Positions 27,237 to 36,509 of a stretch of DNA of 64,000 bases are shown here, piece by piece (the first letter of the stretch is position 1; each line of letters opens with the position of its first letter). The stretch is from assembly GCF_019037185.1 (NCBI RefSeq), contig NZ_JAHHXM010000018.1, forward strand, positions 1 through 64,000. Reading direction: 5' to 3'. Below the pieces are notes generated by a model that had not been told where the DNA came from, ran no database searches, and saw only the letters and a program-made list of their open reading frames with translations. This DNA comes from Oceanobacillus caeni. GTDB lineage: Bacteria; Bacillota; Bacilli; Bacillales; Amphibacillaceae. Both the position numbers and the translations under genes were made by a program.

Positions 27237-27503
27237 TTGCCTGAAATTCGCCCGATAAAGGAATTAAGAAATACAACTGAAATATCTGAACTGTGTCATC
27301 AAATCAAGGAACCAGTTTTCATTACGAAGAATGGGTATGGTGATTTAGTGATTATGAGTATGGAAACTTATGAAGACTCGTTAGGAAAGCTAGAATTATA
27401 TCAAAAGTTAGCTGAGGGAGAAGCACAAATTGAAAACGGGGAAAATCTTCTAAATGGTGAAGCAGTATTTAAGAACTTGAAGAAAAAACATGGTGGAGAA
27501 TAA
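27237..27503 (+). CDS. Phd/YefM-family antitoxin, no toxin gene beside it
   Basis: The 88-residue product has the Phd/YefM fold signature: IRPIKELRNTTEISELC, EPVFITKNGYGDLVIMSMETYED. Such proteins neutralise Phd-Doc or RelE-type toxins and repress their own promoter. The TTG at 27237 is chosen since GAGGAG lies nine bases before it, while the ATG at 27228 touches the GAGGAG. A hairpin follows the stop and no toxin frame is present on either side. It may be an orphan regulator or the remnant of a pair. Confidence 0.82.
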   Translation: MPEIRPIKELRNTTEISELCHQIKEPVFITKNGYGDLVIMSMETYEDSLGKLELYQKLAEGEAQIENGENLLNGEAVFKNLKKKHGGE

Positions 27504-27508
27504 GAGAA

Positions 27509-27545
27509 AAAGCCAAGCACGATCAACATGTTTGGCTCTTTAACA
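27509..27545 (+). terminator. Terminator hairpin after the antitoxin gene
   Basis: AAAAGCCAA and TTTGGCTCTTT form a stem around a loop of about 13 bases, directly after the stop codon. Confidence 0.6.
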
Positions 27546-27593
27546 GTTGTATTGATTAGATTTTGACAAGGAGGAACTGTTTCTGTCCTTTTG

Positions 27594-28592
27594 TTAAAGT
27601 TCAAACTCCTTAGCCAACAACCGCACCACATTCTTCCTATTTTTAATTCCAGAAACATTCGGTATCACCATAATTTCATCGGCATCATAAGCTTCAGCAA
27701 TTTTTATCATTTCTTCTTTTGCGTGTTTGGCTGTTCCAACGATCATTCGCTTTCGGTTTCCTTTTACTTTTTGTGCTTCAATAGAGCTAAAGCCACGTTT
27801 CTTTGCTGTTTGAACAGATGGGTAATAAGGTGGTTGGTTATCTGATTCAATAAAATGTAACCATAGATCAAATGCTTTTGCTAGATCCTCCGCTTCCTTC
27901 TCTGTTTCCCCAACTACTGCAAAGACCGCAACAATTGTCTTTGGTTGTTTTAGAAAAGTGGAAGCTTGAAAGTGATCACGGTAGCTCTTTGCAACTTGGG
28001 TTCCTTTTATTCCAGGCTTTGTGAAGTGTGCAAACACATATCCTAAGCCTAGTTTCGCAGCAACTTCCGCACCTTTTTCACCAGTTCCGAGCATCCACAT
28101 TTCAGGTTTTGTAGGAACTTTTGGAGTGGCAATCAAGGATTGAAAACGGTGTTCGTCTTCTATATTATCGGTAAAATATTTTTTCAAATCCATTACTTGT
28201 TGTTCATAGGATGTTTTCTTAGTCTTCCCTTCATTCAATGCTTGGTTTACGATGCGAAAACTTGGTGATCTACCAATTCCAAGGTCCATTCGATTGGGAT
28301 GAAGAGCTTCCATCATTCGAAAGTTTTCCGCGACTTTGTAACTACTGTAATGTGGAAGCATGACACCACCTGATCCAATGCGTATGTCATTCGTTGAGGA
28401 TGCCAAGTGCATCATCAACATTTCCGGACTGCTATTCGCTACAGAATCTACAAAGTGATGCTCGGATACCCAAAATCGTTTGTATCCTAGTGTTTCTGCA
28501 TATTTTGCAAGTTCTGTCGTTTCCCATAATGCATCATGTGCGTTGTTGCCTTCATCAATTGGTGAATAATCCAATATGCTTAATGAAATCAT
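27594..28592 (-). CDS. LLM-class flavin-dependent oxidoreductase (luciferase-like)
   Basis: The 332-residue TIM-barrel protein of the bacterial luciferase family shows LGYKRFWVSEHHF, SSPEMLMMHLASSTNDIRIGSGGVMLPHYSSYKVAENFRMM-type segments and GIGRSPSF. This is the common YvbT/YceB-like subgroup, probably using FMNH2 or F420-like flavin and oxygen on an unknown small molecule. AAGGAGCTACGC precedes the ATG on the minus strand. It stands alone between the antitoxin and the arabinose island, and its substrate cannot be inferred. Confidence 0.87.
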   Translation of the reverse strand: MISLSILDYSPIDEGNNAHDALWETTELAKYAETLGYKRFWVSEHHFVDSVANSSPEMLMMHLASSTNDIRIGSGGVMLPHYSSYKVAENFRMMEALHPNRMDLGIGRSPSFRIVNQALNEGKTKKTSYEQQVMDLKKYFTDNIEDEHRFQSLIATPKVPTKPEMWMLGTGEKGAEVAAKLGLGYVFAHFTKPGIKGTQVAKSYRDHFQASTFLKQPKTIVAVFAVVGETEKEAEDLAKAFDLWLHFIESDNQPPYYPSVQTAKKRGFSSIEAQKVKGNRKRMIVGTAKHAKEEMIKIAEAYDADEIMVIPNVSGIKNRKNVVRLLAKEFEL

Positions 28593-29119
28593 GGTTGCGT
28601 AGCTCCTTTATTCATCGCTTTGTTCTATGATAACGCATGGAAAGAGGGGAGACAATGAAAAAGAACCATGGTGACAGTCTCTTTGTCCTAGTTAATGTAA
28701 TGATTGGTTTAGTGAAATAGATAAGCTATTTATCCTAACTATTAATGGATGGGTAGCTTTTTTATTGGCATCTAGTAATACTGAATCTGGCATTGGATGC
28801 TGACTTTATGACAGATACCAGTTCCAATAGCCCTATTAGATACTGGTAAAATCAATTTTACCTACTTCGATGAATTAATCAAAAATTAAAAAAACATTGA
28901 ATTATCATATGAAATGTTGTACGTTTATGTGGTAAGTGATTGCGCTTTCTGCACTAGGTTGTTCAATAACTGATTGTAAGCTCGATTTGGTAAAGAAGGG
29001 GGGCTAAAGTATTTAAGGCTATTCCAGTACTTTTAGCTTTATATAATCTATAAATTACCTAGTAGAGAATAACCTTATAACATGTACTTACTAATATCTA
29101 TTTAATCAGGGAGGAGTAT
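28593..29119. promoter_or_regulatory. 527-bp control region of the arabinanase gene
   Basis: No gene is seen. A TTGTACG half-site at 28917-28923 and ACATGTACTTAC at 29080-29091 resemble AraR operator halves. GTGATTGCGCTTTC near 28937-28950 loosely resembles a CcpA cre site. GGGCTAAAGTA (29001-29011) and TACTTTTAGC (29028-29037) form an inverted repeat, and TATAAT at 29042-29047 may be a -10. AAGCTA...TAGCTTTTTT at 28725-28763 is a weak hairpin. All of these are partial matches. Confidence 0.35.
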
Positions 29120-31690
29120 ATGATGAAAAAATACACGGGGAAAGTTACCGTTATTATTCTAGCGTTGGTTCTAACTACTTTAGCTTTGCCTTTCCCTTTA
29201 TTGGCAAATGAAAAGGAAGCAGGTGACAATCAGCAAAAACAAGATATAACGAAAGAAGGGGAACGTCCTGATTTTAAAGAGGTTTCCGTTCATGACCCTT
29301 CGATTATAAAAGAAGGTAATATGTATTATGTATTTGGTACTCACATCGAGGCTGCGAAATCATCGGATTTAATCCAGTGGGATAGTTTTGCTAACGGATA
29401 TACAACTCCAAATAACACTTTATACGGGGATTTGTCCGAAAACTTATCGGAATCTTTTAAATGGGCTGGTGAAGATGATTCTGATAGTAAAGGTGGATTT
29501 GCAGTTTGGGCACCGGAAGCAATCTGGAATGAAAGTTATGTAAATGAGGATGGCTCAAAAGGTGCTTATATGATTTATTATAGTGCATCTTCCACATATA
29601 TTCGTTCGGCAATAGGGTTTGCTGTTTCTAAAAATATTGAAGGTCCATATGAATATGTGGATACCATTATTTATTCAGGTTTCACCAAAGAAGATGCAAA
29701 AGATGGAAATAGTCATATCAATAAACAATGGAAAAACACGCATATTGATGAGTTAATAGAGGATGGAAAAGTAGAGGAACTCAATCCGAATTGGTTTAGG
29801 GACGATAAAGTAGGTTCTTATAACAATACGATGTACCCAAATGCTATCGATGCTGCGTTATTCTATGATGAGAATGGCAGGTTATGGATGACATATGGTT
29901 CTTGGTCTGGTGGTATTTTTCTATTGGAGATGGATCAAGAGACAGGACAGCCAATTTATCCTGGAGAAGACGGAGAGACTCCTGATGGTCGCATGATAGA
30001 TAGATACTTTGGAACGAAGATTTCTGGAGGGTATGGTAAATCAGGAGAAGGTCCTTATATCGTCTATAATGAGGAAAACAATTATTACTATTTGTACGTA
30101 ACATATGGATGGTTAGGTGCCGATGGTGAATATAATATGAGAGTATTCCGATCGGAGAATCCAGATGGCCCATATTTGGATGCAGATGGACAAAATGCTA
30201 TTCTTCCAGGAGATGTAGACCATTCTCCATACGGTAATAAGCTAATGGGGCATTTTTTATTTGAAAGAAAAGTTGGGGATCCAGGTTCAGGTGTTGGTTA
30301 TGGATATATCTCACCAGGACATAATTCTGTTTATTTCGAAGAAGAAACAGGGAAACATTTCTTAGTATTTCATTCTCGATTCCCAGAGAGAGGGGATTCG
30401 CATGAGCTTCGAATTCATCAAATGTTTTTCAATGAGGATGGATGGCCTGTCGTAGCCCCATATCGCTATGGAGGAGAGACATTAGAAAAGGTGGATCGCA
30501 AAGACTTGGTGGGAGATTATCAGTATATTAATCATGACTTAGATATAACTAATGACATACACAAAGATGTCCATATTACGCTCAACAAAAATAATAAAAT
30601 CACCGGAGCGGTTAATGGTAAATGGAAAAAGACGGGCCATAACCAGGCAGAGCTAAATGTAGATGGTGAAATATATAAAGGTGTATTTGTCCGTCAATAT
30701 GATCCTGTTTCTGAACATTACGTCATGACTTTCACGGCATCGTCGGAAAATGGAAAGAGCATTTGGGGAAGTAAACGTGAAGAAGGAAAGTCAGATGAAG
30801 ATATTGTTAAGGATGTCGAAGGGGATTTGAGTTTAGGAGATACAAATAACGTTTACACGGATTTAATCCTCCCAACAGATGGGGCGAGGGGTACTACAAT
30901 TTCTTGGAACTCTTCTCACCCAGAGGTTATTTCTGAAAAGGGGGAAGTAACCCGTCCTGAGTCCGGAAAACCTAGTGTAGAGGTAACATTGACAGCCACT
31001 ATCGTTAAAAATAACGTTATAACAGAGAAGAAATTCACTGTTACAGTACTACCAAAAAGTGAAAAACAGTTAGTTGCTAAGTATTCATTTGAAGATAATT
31101 TAGTAGACAATACAGGGAATTTTTCTGAAGGGAAGATTACTGGTAATCGTATAGATAATACTGGTGGTGAGATTTCCTTTAAGAATGGAATAAAAGGAAA
31201 AGCGGCTGTTTTTAATGGGCAATCAGGAGTGAAGCTTCCAGATAATTTAATTTCCGAATCGAGTTATTCTGTATCTTTTTGGTTAAATCCAAAGAAACTA
31301 ACGGGCCATACTACTAGTTTCTTTGGTGCAAAGGATTCTAATAACTGGGTTAGTTTGATACCAGGTGGTTTTCCTGGTGATAATCAGGTTGTTGTTTGGT
31401 CTGGTGGGTCTGTTTTTAAAGATGCGAAAAGCGAGGTAAAACTTCAAACAGATAAATGGTCTCATATCGCATTTACAGTAGATGAAGGAGATATTGTAGT
31501 TTATATAAATGGAGAAGAAGTTGTGAAACAGTCTGGGTTTAACGATGTATTCACCTCAGGTAATAGTCAGTTTAGCCTGGGCGTAAACTGGTGGGATGCG
31601 CCTTATCAAGGATTAATGGACGAATTAGAAGTCTATCATGGTGTACTCTCTGATGAAGATGTAAAAGAGTTAGCAAAAACAACAAAATAG
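29120..31690 (+). CDS. Secreted GH43 endo-arabinanase with Ig-like and LamG-like domains
   Basis: The 856-residue enzyme starts with a signal peptide (about 1-30). A GH43 five-blade propeller follows, with catalytic Asp in VHDPS (59), Asp in YPNAIDAALF (244) and Glu in KSGEGPYIVY (310). Then comes an atrophied bacterial Ig-like domain (about 555-648, with ISWNSSHPEVISEKGEVTRP) and a LamG/concanavalin-like carbohydrate-binding domain (about 650-856). It probably cuts alpha-1,5-arabinan outside the cell, giving oligomers for AraNPQ. GGGAGGAG lies just upstream; ATG 29123 is an equal alternative start. It is much longer than B. subtilis AbnB because of the binding modules. Confidence 0.87.
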   Translation: MMKKYTGKVTVIILALVLTTLALPFPLLANEKEAGDNQQKQDITKEGERPDFKEVSVHDPSIIKEGNMYYVFGTHIEAAKSSDLIQWDSFANGYTTPNNTLYGDLSENLSESFKWAGEDDSDSKGGFAVWAPEAIWNESYVNEDGSKGAYMIYYSASSTYIRSAIGFAVSKNIEGPYEYVDTIIYSGFTKEDAKDGNSHINKQWKNTHIDELIEDGKVEELNPNWFRDDKVGSYNNTMYPNAIDAALFYDENGRLWMTYGSWSGGIFLLEMDQETGQPIYPGEDGETPDGRMIDRYFGTKISGGYGKSGEGPYIVYNEENNYYYLYVTYGWLGADGEYNMRVFRSENPDGPYLDADGQNAILPGDVDHSPYGNKLMGHFLFERKVGDPGSGVGYGYISPGHNSVYFEEETGKHFLVFHSRFPERGDSHELRIHQMFFNEDGWPVVAPYRYGGETLEKVDRKDLVGDYQYINHDLDITNDIHKDVHITLNKNNKITGAVNGKWKKTGHNQAELNVDGEIYKGVFVRQYDPVSEHYVMTFTASSENGKSIWGSKREEGKSDEDIVKDVEGDLSLGDTNNVYTDLILPTDGARGTTISWNSSHPEVISEKGEVTRPESGKPSVEVTLTATIVKNNVITEKKFTVTVLPKSEKQLVAKYSFEDNLVDNTGNFSEGKITGNRIDNTGGEISFKNGIKGKAAVFNGQSGVKLPDNLISESSYSVSFWLNPKKLTGHTTSFFGAKDSNNWVSLIPGGFPGDNQVVVWSGGSVFKDAKSEVKLQTDKWSHIAFTVDEGDIVVYINGEEVVKQSGFNDVFTSGNSQFSLGVNWWDAPYQGLMDELEVYHGVLSDEDVKELAKTTK

Positions 31691-31698
31691 TAAATTAA

Positions 31699-31735
31699 AA
31701 GACTAGGTTACCTATTTACCCGGTAACTTAGTCTT
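31699..31735 (+). terminator. Hairpin after the arabinanase gene
   Basis: AAGACTAGGTTACC (31699-31712) pairs with GGTAACTTAGTCTT (31722-31735) with one mismatch. There is no long T run, but it follows the stop codon by eight bases. Confidence 0.65.
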
Positions 31736-31744
31736 GGAAAATAC

Positions 31745-31761
31745 AAATGTACGTATAAGAT
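31745..31761. promoter_or_regulatory. Possible AraR box upstream of araN
   Basis: AAATGTACGTATAAG is centred on TACGTA, like the stronger AraR sites at 36437, 44865 and 49307. One flank is conserved and the other is not. It lies 260 bp before araN. Confidence 0.4.
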
Positions 31762-31810
31762 TGAAATAACCTTGATTAACTTATTGACCAATTTATCTTA
31801 GGGTGATACT

Positions 31811-31969
31811 ATGGAACTATCAAATAAATACCTTTGGTTTTCGGAACTATCGCTTCTGCCTTCACTTACTATTTTTAACTTTATTATGTATGCGTTTCCA
31901 AAGGAGCCTGGGTGTTTAGAACGTTATTCTATGGGGGTGAATTTGTCAATAAATAGTTCAAATCTGTAA
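31811..31969 (+). CDS. Unrecognised 52-residue ORF before araN
   Basis: An ATG at 31811 follows AGGGTG and opens a 52-codon frame ending 51 bp before araN. The product begins MELSNKYLWFSELSLL and has one hydrophobic stretch of about 20 residues. I recognise no family. It could be a small membrane peptide, a leader frame or decayed coding DNA, as several decayed genes lie in this island. Confidence 0.3.
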   Translation: MELSNKYLWFSELSLLPSLTIFNFIMYAFPKEPGCLERYSMGVNLSINSSNL

Positions 31970-32020
31970 TTTGTTTGGAAGTGCTTTAATAAATGACAAG
32001 TATTAATAGGAGGTTATACG

Positions 32021-33367
32021 ATGAAAAAGGTGTTTGTACTATTCCTTTTTGCTCTTATGTCCATGATGTTAATGGCATGTGGTGGTAAAGGGAGTGGCTC
32101 TGAAGAAGTAGCTGCAGATGAATCGAAAGTAGTTGGTGATGACATAGAAGGTGCAACGGAATTAACATATTGGACTTTTGTAGGACAGCACATCGATTTA
32201 TTTGAAGAAGCAGCAATTCATTGGAACGAAGAAAATCCTGATAGACCTATTAAATTAGTTGCGGAAGCATTTCCGTTTGACCAAATGCATAATAATCTTT
32301 TACTTTCTCTGCAATCTGGAAAAGGAGCACCTGATATAGCAGACATTGAGCTTGGTAGATTTGCAAATTACTTACAAGGTGAACCGCAGTTAGAGCCTAT
32401 GAATGAATATGTGGAGCCACTATTGGATCAAGTTATTCCAGCTCGCTTTAAAATTTATGCAAAAGATGGTAATTACTATGGTATTCCCACTCATGTAGGC
32501 GCGACAGTGATGTACTATAATACAGAAATTATGGATGAAGCAGGAGTTGATATTGATTCTATTAAAACATGGGATGATTTTATAGAGGCTGGAAAGCAAG
32601 TGGTTGAGAATACGGACTCCGTCATGTGGAATGTTGGTACGACAGATTGGTTAATGGATTATTGGCCTATGATTTCGCAGCAAGGTACGGACATGTTTAA
32701 TGAAAATGGCGAATTAATCGTTGACAGTCAAAAGCATATTGATACGCTGCAATTTTTACATGACCTTATTTATAAGCATAAAATTGCTGAGCTAACCCCG
32801 GGTGGTATGAACCAATCGGAAGAATTTTACGGATACATGAGTGATGGTGGTGCAGCTACTATTCTTGCACCAATTTGGTATATGGGTAGATTTATTGATA
32901 GTATGCCGGAACTTGAAGGAAAAATCGCTATTCGTCCATTACCAGCTTGGGAAGAAGGCGGAGACCGCTCTGCAGGAATGGGCGGTACGGGTACAGTTGT
33001 TACGAACCAATCTGAGGATGCCGAACTTGCTAAAGAATTCCTAGCTTATGCGAAACTATCTGAAGAGGGTAGTATTAATTTATGGAAAGTACTTGGGTTT
33101 GATCCACCGCGCTGGGATGTGTGGGAAAGTGATGCGGTAAGGGAAGATAATAAATATTCCCAGTATTTTGGAGATGGAATCTTTGATGTTCTATTAGATG
33201 TGAAAGATGAAATTAATGAACTACATCTAACAGAATACACTCCAGATATCGTAACAGAGTATAATACGAATATTGCGGAAAGTGTATTACGTCAACAAAC
33301 ACAGACACCAGAAGAAGCACTAAAACAGGCAGCAGAAACAGTTCGTTCGTCAATGCAAAATAATTAA
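32021..33367 (+). CDS. araN: Arabino-oligosaccharide ABC transporter, binding lipoprotein AraN
   Basis: The 448-residue sugar-binding protein (family 1) has a signal peptide ending LMAC, with Cys at residue 20. The mature part has FDQMHNNLLLSLQSGKGAPDIADIE and GIPTHVGATVMYYNTEIMDEAG, typical of oligosaccharide binders. AraN of Bacillus binds arabinotriose and arabinobiose. AGGAGG lies eight bases before the start. Unusually, a strong terminator separates it from the permease genes araPQ, about 415 bp downstream. Confidence 0.88.
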   Translation: MKKVFVLFLFALMSMMLMACGGKGSGSEEVAADESKVVGDDIEGATELTYWTFVGQHIDLFEEAAIHWNEENPDRPIKLVAEAFPFDQMHNNLLLSLQSGKGAPDIADIELGRFANYLQGEPQLEPMNEYVEPLLDQVIPARFKIYAKDGNYYGIPTHVGATVMYYNTEIMDEAGVDIDSIKTWDDFIEAGKQVVENTDSVMWNVGTTDWLMDYWPMISQQGTDMFNENGELIVDSQKHIDTLQFLHDLIYKHKIAELTPGGMNQSEEFYGYMSDGGAATILAPIWYMGRFIDSMPELEGKIAIRPLPAWEEGGDRSAGMGGTGTVVTNQSEDAELAKEFLAYAKLSEEGSINLWKVLGFDPPRWDVWESDAVREDNKYSQYFGDGIFDVLLDVKDEINELHLTEYTPDIVTEYNTNIAESVLRQQTQTPEEALKQAAETVRSSMQNN

Positions 33368-33401
33368 AAATGGAAGCAGGGACTCCTGCTTCCATTTTTA
33401 A
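33367..33401 (+). terminator. Strong intrinsic terminator after araN
   Basis: AAAATGGAAGCAGG (33367-33380) and CCTGCTTCCATTTTT (33385-33399) form a perfect 14-bp stem with a 4-base loop and a T tract. It would stop most read-through from araN into araPQ. Confidence 0.85.
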
Positions 33402-33782
33402 TTATAGAATATATTAATTATTTTCTAAAAATATATTGAAAAAATAGGGCAATAAAGTTATACTTTAAATACTAATAACTTATACGTATATTTATATTGA
33501 CCTCTAGATAGATTTGATAATATATTCGTACATCAATCACTGATATAACGAGTCTATATTTATTTAATCTGTAATTTGTAAACGTATACAGATGATAGGA
33601 TGGTTTTATCATTAATCTGTTGAAAGGGTGGGGTATATGGGAAGTAATTATAGATAAACAGTTGATAGAAAACTAGATTAATTTATTAAAGAATATGGAA
33701 TAAATGATTTAATGAATAAAGTCTACAAAATGGGCTTATAACTTGTACGTCCAATATGATAAATTGTTGAGGAGGAAGCAAT
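33402..33782. promoter_or_regulatory. araPQ control region with several TACGTA-like sites
   Basis: The gap holds ACTTGTACGTCC at 33741-33752, the best AraR-like site, plus ATACGTAT at 33482-33489 and GTAAACGTATAC at 33578-33589. A short frame from the ATG at 33637 stops after six codons and looks like decayed coding sequence. GAGGAGGAAGC lies before the araP start. A separate promoter for araPQ is likely, given the terminator upstream. Confidence 0.45.
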
Positions 33783-34760
33783 ATGGAATCTTTGTCAAAG
33801 AGTCCCAATCTAACTTCAAAACCATCTAAAAGTCCAAAATCGCCAAAAAATAATTCGAACAAACAACCGAATTCGTTTTTTAGATTTATTAATTCGAAAA
33901 AAGTAGTCCCTTATTTATTTGTATTACCTTTTATTATCTCTTTCTTAATTTTAACGCTATATCCCGCAGTACAAGGTATTATTATGAGTTTTCAAAAGGT
34001 GTTACCGGGGCAAGTTACGTTTATAGGATTGGCCAACTATGAAAGATTAGCTAATCCTATATTTTATAAAGCATTACTAAATACAACGTTATATGTAATA
34101 TTTACTGTCTTGATTTTGACTGTTATTCCTATGTTGTTAGCTATTTTCCTAGATTCGAAGTTTGTTAAATTTAAAACGTTTTTCCGTGCTTCTTTATTTC
34201 TACCGGCATTAACTTCTACCATTGTAGGAGGGATGATTTTTCGATTAATGTTCGGTGAGCAGGATACAGCAGTAGCTAACCAAATCATAAGCCTATTTGG
34301 TCTAGATGCTATAAACTGGAGATTTACGAGCTGGGCTGCCATATTCTTAATGGTTATTCTTGCATCATGGAGATGGATTGGGGTAAATATTTTGTATTTC
34401 CTTGCGGCATTACAAAATGTCCCAGAAGAATTGTATGAAGCTGCCGATATTGATGGGGCTTCAAAATGGCAGAAGTTAAGATATATAACAATACCACAAT
34501 TAAAGCCAATAATCATATTTGTTAGTACGATTACCATCATTAATGGATTTAGAATGTTTGAAGAAAGCTTTGTCTTCTGGGAAGCTGGTTCACCGGGTAA
34601 TATTGGTTTATCTGTAGTAGGGTACATTTATCAGGAAGGTATCCGTCAAAATGATATGGGTTATGGTTCTGCTATAGGTGTTATTTTAATGTTGATTATC
34701 GCTGTGATAAGTCTTATTTATTTAATTGCAACTGGAACCTTTAAAAGAGGTGAAAATTGA
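33783..34760 (+). CDS. araP: Arabino-oligosaccharide ABC transporter permease AraP
   Basis: The 325-residue permease has about six hydrophobic segments and the EAA loop ELYEAADIDGASKWQKLRYI for contact with the ATPase. A Ser/Lys/Asn-rich cytoplasmic tail of about 35 residues precedes the first helix. GAGGAGG lies before the start. It overlaps araQ by four bases. The importer has no ATPase gene here; in B. subtilis the shared ATPase MsmX powers AraNPQ, so the same is likely. Confidence 0.88.
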   Translation: MESLSKSPNLTSKPSKSPKSPKNNSNKQPNSFFRFINSKKVVPYLFVLPFIISFLILTLYPAVQGIIMSFQKVLPGQVTFIGLANYERLANPIFYKALLNTTLYVIFTVLILTVIPMLLAIFLDSKFVKFKTFFRASLFLPALTSTIVGGMIFRLMFGEQDTAVANQIISLFGLDAINWRFTSWAAIFLMVILASWRWIGVNILYFLAALQNVPEELYEAADIDGASKWQKLRYITIPQLKPIIIFVSTITIINGFRMFEESFVFWEAGSPGNIGLSVVGYIYQEGIRQNDMGYGSAIGVILMLIIAVISLIYLIATGTFKRGEN

Positions 34761-35602
34761 TGAATATTAAAAGTAAAAATAAAATTTTGACATGGATTGC
34801 TACCATAAGTTTTGGAGTTATTTCACTTATTGCTTTATTTCCCATTATAAGTTTGGTGATTTCGTCATTCCGGCCATCATCAGAGTTAATGAGACAAGGA
34901 ATTAGTTTTAGTATTAACTTCAGTCAATTAAGTCTAGATAATTATTTATATATTTTCAACCAAGCCCCGGAGTATTGGGCTTGGTACGGTAACAGTTTAG
35001 TAATTTCGGCAATAACAATTGTATTATCCTTATTTTTCTCATCAATGGTCGGGTATGCTTTAGCTGTTTACGATTTTAAAGGGAAAAACTTCTTCTTCCT
35101 TTTAGTATTACTTATTTTAATGGTACCGTTTGAAATCTTGATGTTGCCACTCTATCAATTAATGATTAATACGCAATTAGTGGATACGTACTTTGCTGTT
35201 GTTCTTCCAATGGTGGTTGCTCCTGTTGCCGTCTTCTTCTTTAGACAATACGCTCTGGGATTACCAACCCAATTGATGGATGCAGCTAGGATAGACGGTA
35301 GCACAGAATATGGAATCTTTTTCAAAATTATGCTTCCCCTTATGGGACCTTCTCTTGCGGCAATGGCGATTTTACAAGGGTTGGGTAGTTGGAACAATTT
35401 CCTATGGCCATTACTTGTACTTAGGTCGAATGATATGTTCACACTACCAATAGGATTAGCAACACTACTTACACCGTATGGAAATAACTATGATGTATTA
35501 ATTGCTGGGTCAGTTTTAACCATTATTCCAATTATTATATTGTTTATTTTCTTCCAACGTTACTTCATTGCAGGATTAACAACTGGAGGAGTTAAAGGTT
35601 AA
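34757..35602 (+). CDS. araQ: Arabino-oligosaccharide ABC transporter permease AraQ
   Basis: The second permease has 281 residues and six hydrophobic segments. Its EAA loop is QLMDAARIDGSTEYGIFFKI. Length and order match AraQ/MalG-type permeases. It starts inside the end of araP and is followed after 45 bp by a DUF624 gene. Confidence 0.88.
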   Translation: MMNIKSKNKILTWIATISFGVISLIALFPIISLVISSFRPSSELMRQGISFSINFSQLSLDNYLYIFNQAPEYWAWYGNSLVISAITIVLSLFFSSMVGYALAVYDFKGKNFFFLLVLLILMVPFEILMLPLYQLMINTQLVDTYFAVVLPMVVAPVAVFFFRQYALGLPTQLMDAARIDGSTEYGIFFKIMLPLMGPSLAAMAILQGLGSWNNFLWPLLVLRSNDMFTLPIGLATLLTPYGNNYDVLIAGSVLTIIPIIILFIFFQRYFIAGLTTGGVKG

Positions 35603-35647
35603 AGGTTACAAACATAGAAATAAAAGATGAATGAAGGTGAATGGGAT

Positions 35648-36262
35648 ATGTATGCCAATGGGTTTGTATCTACATTAGATCGTATTGCTACTTGGATCAC
35701 TAGGATGGCTTTATTAAATCTGTTATGGGTTTTATACTCTTTACTAGGATTGTTGATTGCTGGGGTTTTTCCAGCGACTATTGCAACGCTTGGAGTGGTC
35801 AGGAAGTGGATGATGGGCGAACAAGACATCAAGATTTGGAAAACATTTAGAAAAATATATAAACAAGAATTTACATCAGGTAATGGATTAGGGTGGGTAC
35901 TTACTGGAATCGGTGGAGTCCTATACCTTAATTATAAAGCAATCCAGGCGTTCGGAGGACAGCTTTCTTTTATTGTTCCATTCGCCTTCTATCTGCTCCT
36001 GTTCTTATATACGATCATCATTATATGGTCATTCCCGTTGAAGGCACATTACCATGCAGGAGTATTTCAACATATAAAAAATGCATTAGTTATAGGTATA
36101 ACGAAGATTCGTATTTCCATAGCAACTATTATTACCCTTTTCGCAGTTGTTTATCTATCATTAGAAATTCCAACGTTGATTCTATTTTTTATCTTTAGTT
36201 TGTCAGCGCTCATTTGGTTTTGGTTCTCCTTTCGTATATTTATAACTCTAGATAGGAAATAA
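35648..36262 (+). CDS. DUF624 (YesL-like) membrane protein
   Basis: The 204-residue protein with about five hydrophobic segments shows the DUF624 N-terminal pattern, with NLLWVLYSLLGLLIAGVFPA and then VVRKWMMGE. DUF624 genes are found next to sugar ABC importers in Firmicutes, as here beside araPQ, but the function is unknown. ATG 35648 has AAGGTGA seven bases upstream and is preferred over the ATG at 35627. A hairpin follows the stop. Confidence 0.82.
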   Translation: MYANGFVSTLDRIATWITRMALLNLLWVLYSLLGLLIAGVFPATIATLGVVRKWMMGEQDIKIWKTFRKIYKQEFTSGNGLGWVLTGIGGVLYLNYKAIQAFGGQLSFIVPFAFYLLLFLYTIIIIWSFPLKAHYHAGVFQHIKNALVIGITKIRISIATIITLFAVVYLSLEIPTLILFFIFSLSALIWFWFSFRIFITLDRK

Positions 36263-36281
36263 AATTTTACTAACATGAAAA

Positions 36282-36322
36282 TTAGGAGAGGCTCTATGAT
36301 TGAATGTCCTCTCCATTTCCTT
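36282..36322 (+). terminator. Hairpin after the DUF624 gene
   Basis: AGGAGAGG (36282-36289) pairs with CCTCTCC (36308-36314), followed by ATTTCCTT. It is a likely end of the araPQ-DUF624 unit. Confidence 0.55.
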
Positions 36323-36432
36323 ATTACCATTGATATATCCACTTTAGATATAGACAATTGTACTAATTTGACGCAATTCACCTATTCTTTCCACTGTTAG
36401 CCCATAATTTATTATAGTTTTTTAAAGGGCCC

Positions 36433-36492
36433 TTGATTGTACGTACATTTTTGAATATAATGTCCCTATATAGTATAAATATACGTATGAGG
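36433..36492 (+). promoter_or_regulatory. AraR-controlled promoter before the araD-like pseudogene and abfA
   Basis: TTGATT (36433-36438), a 17-bp spacer and TATAAT (36456-36461) form a good promoter. The palindrome TTGTACGTACATT (36437-36449) fills the spacer, matching the B. subtilis AraR box. ATATACGTATGA (36479-36490) is a weaker second site, 40 bp between centres. It should drive the pseudogene and the GH51 genes downstream. Confidence 0.75.
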
Positions 36493-36509
36493 GGGTTTAG
36501 AAAAAGGAG

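Noticed and set aside
34064-34627. 187-codon minus-strand ORF opposite araP
   Set aside because: It is antisense to a well-supported permease and has no ribosome-binding site or family likeness.
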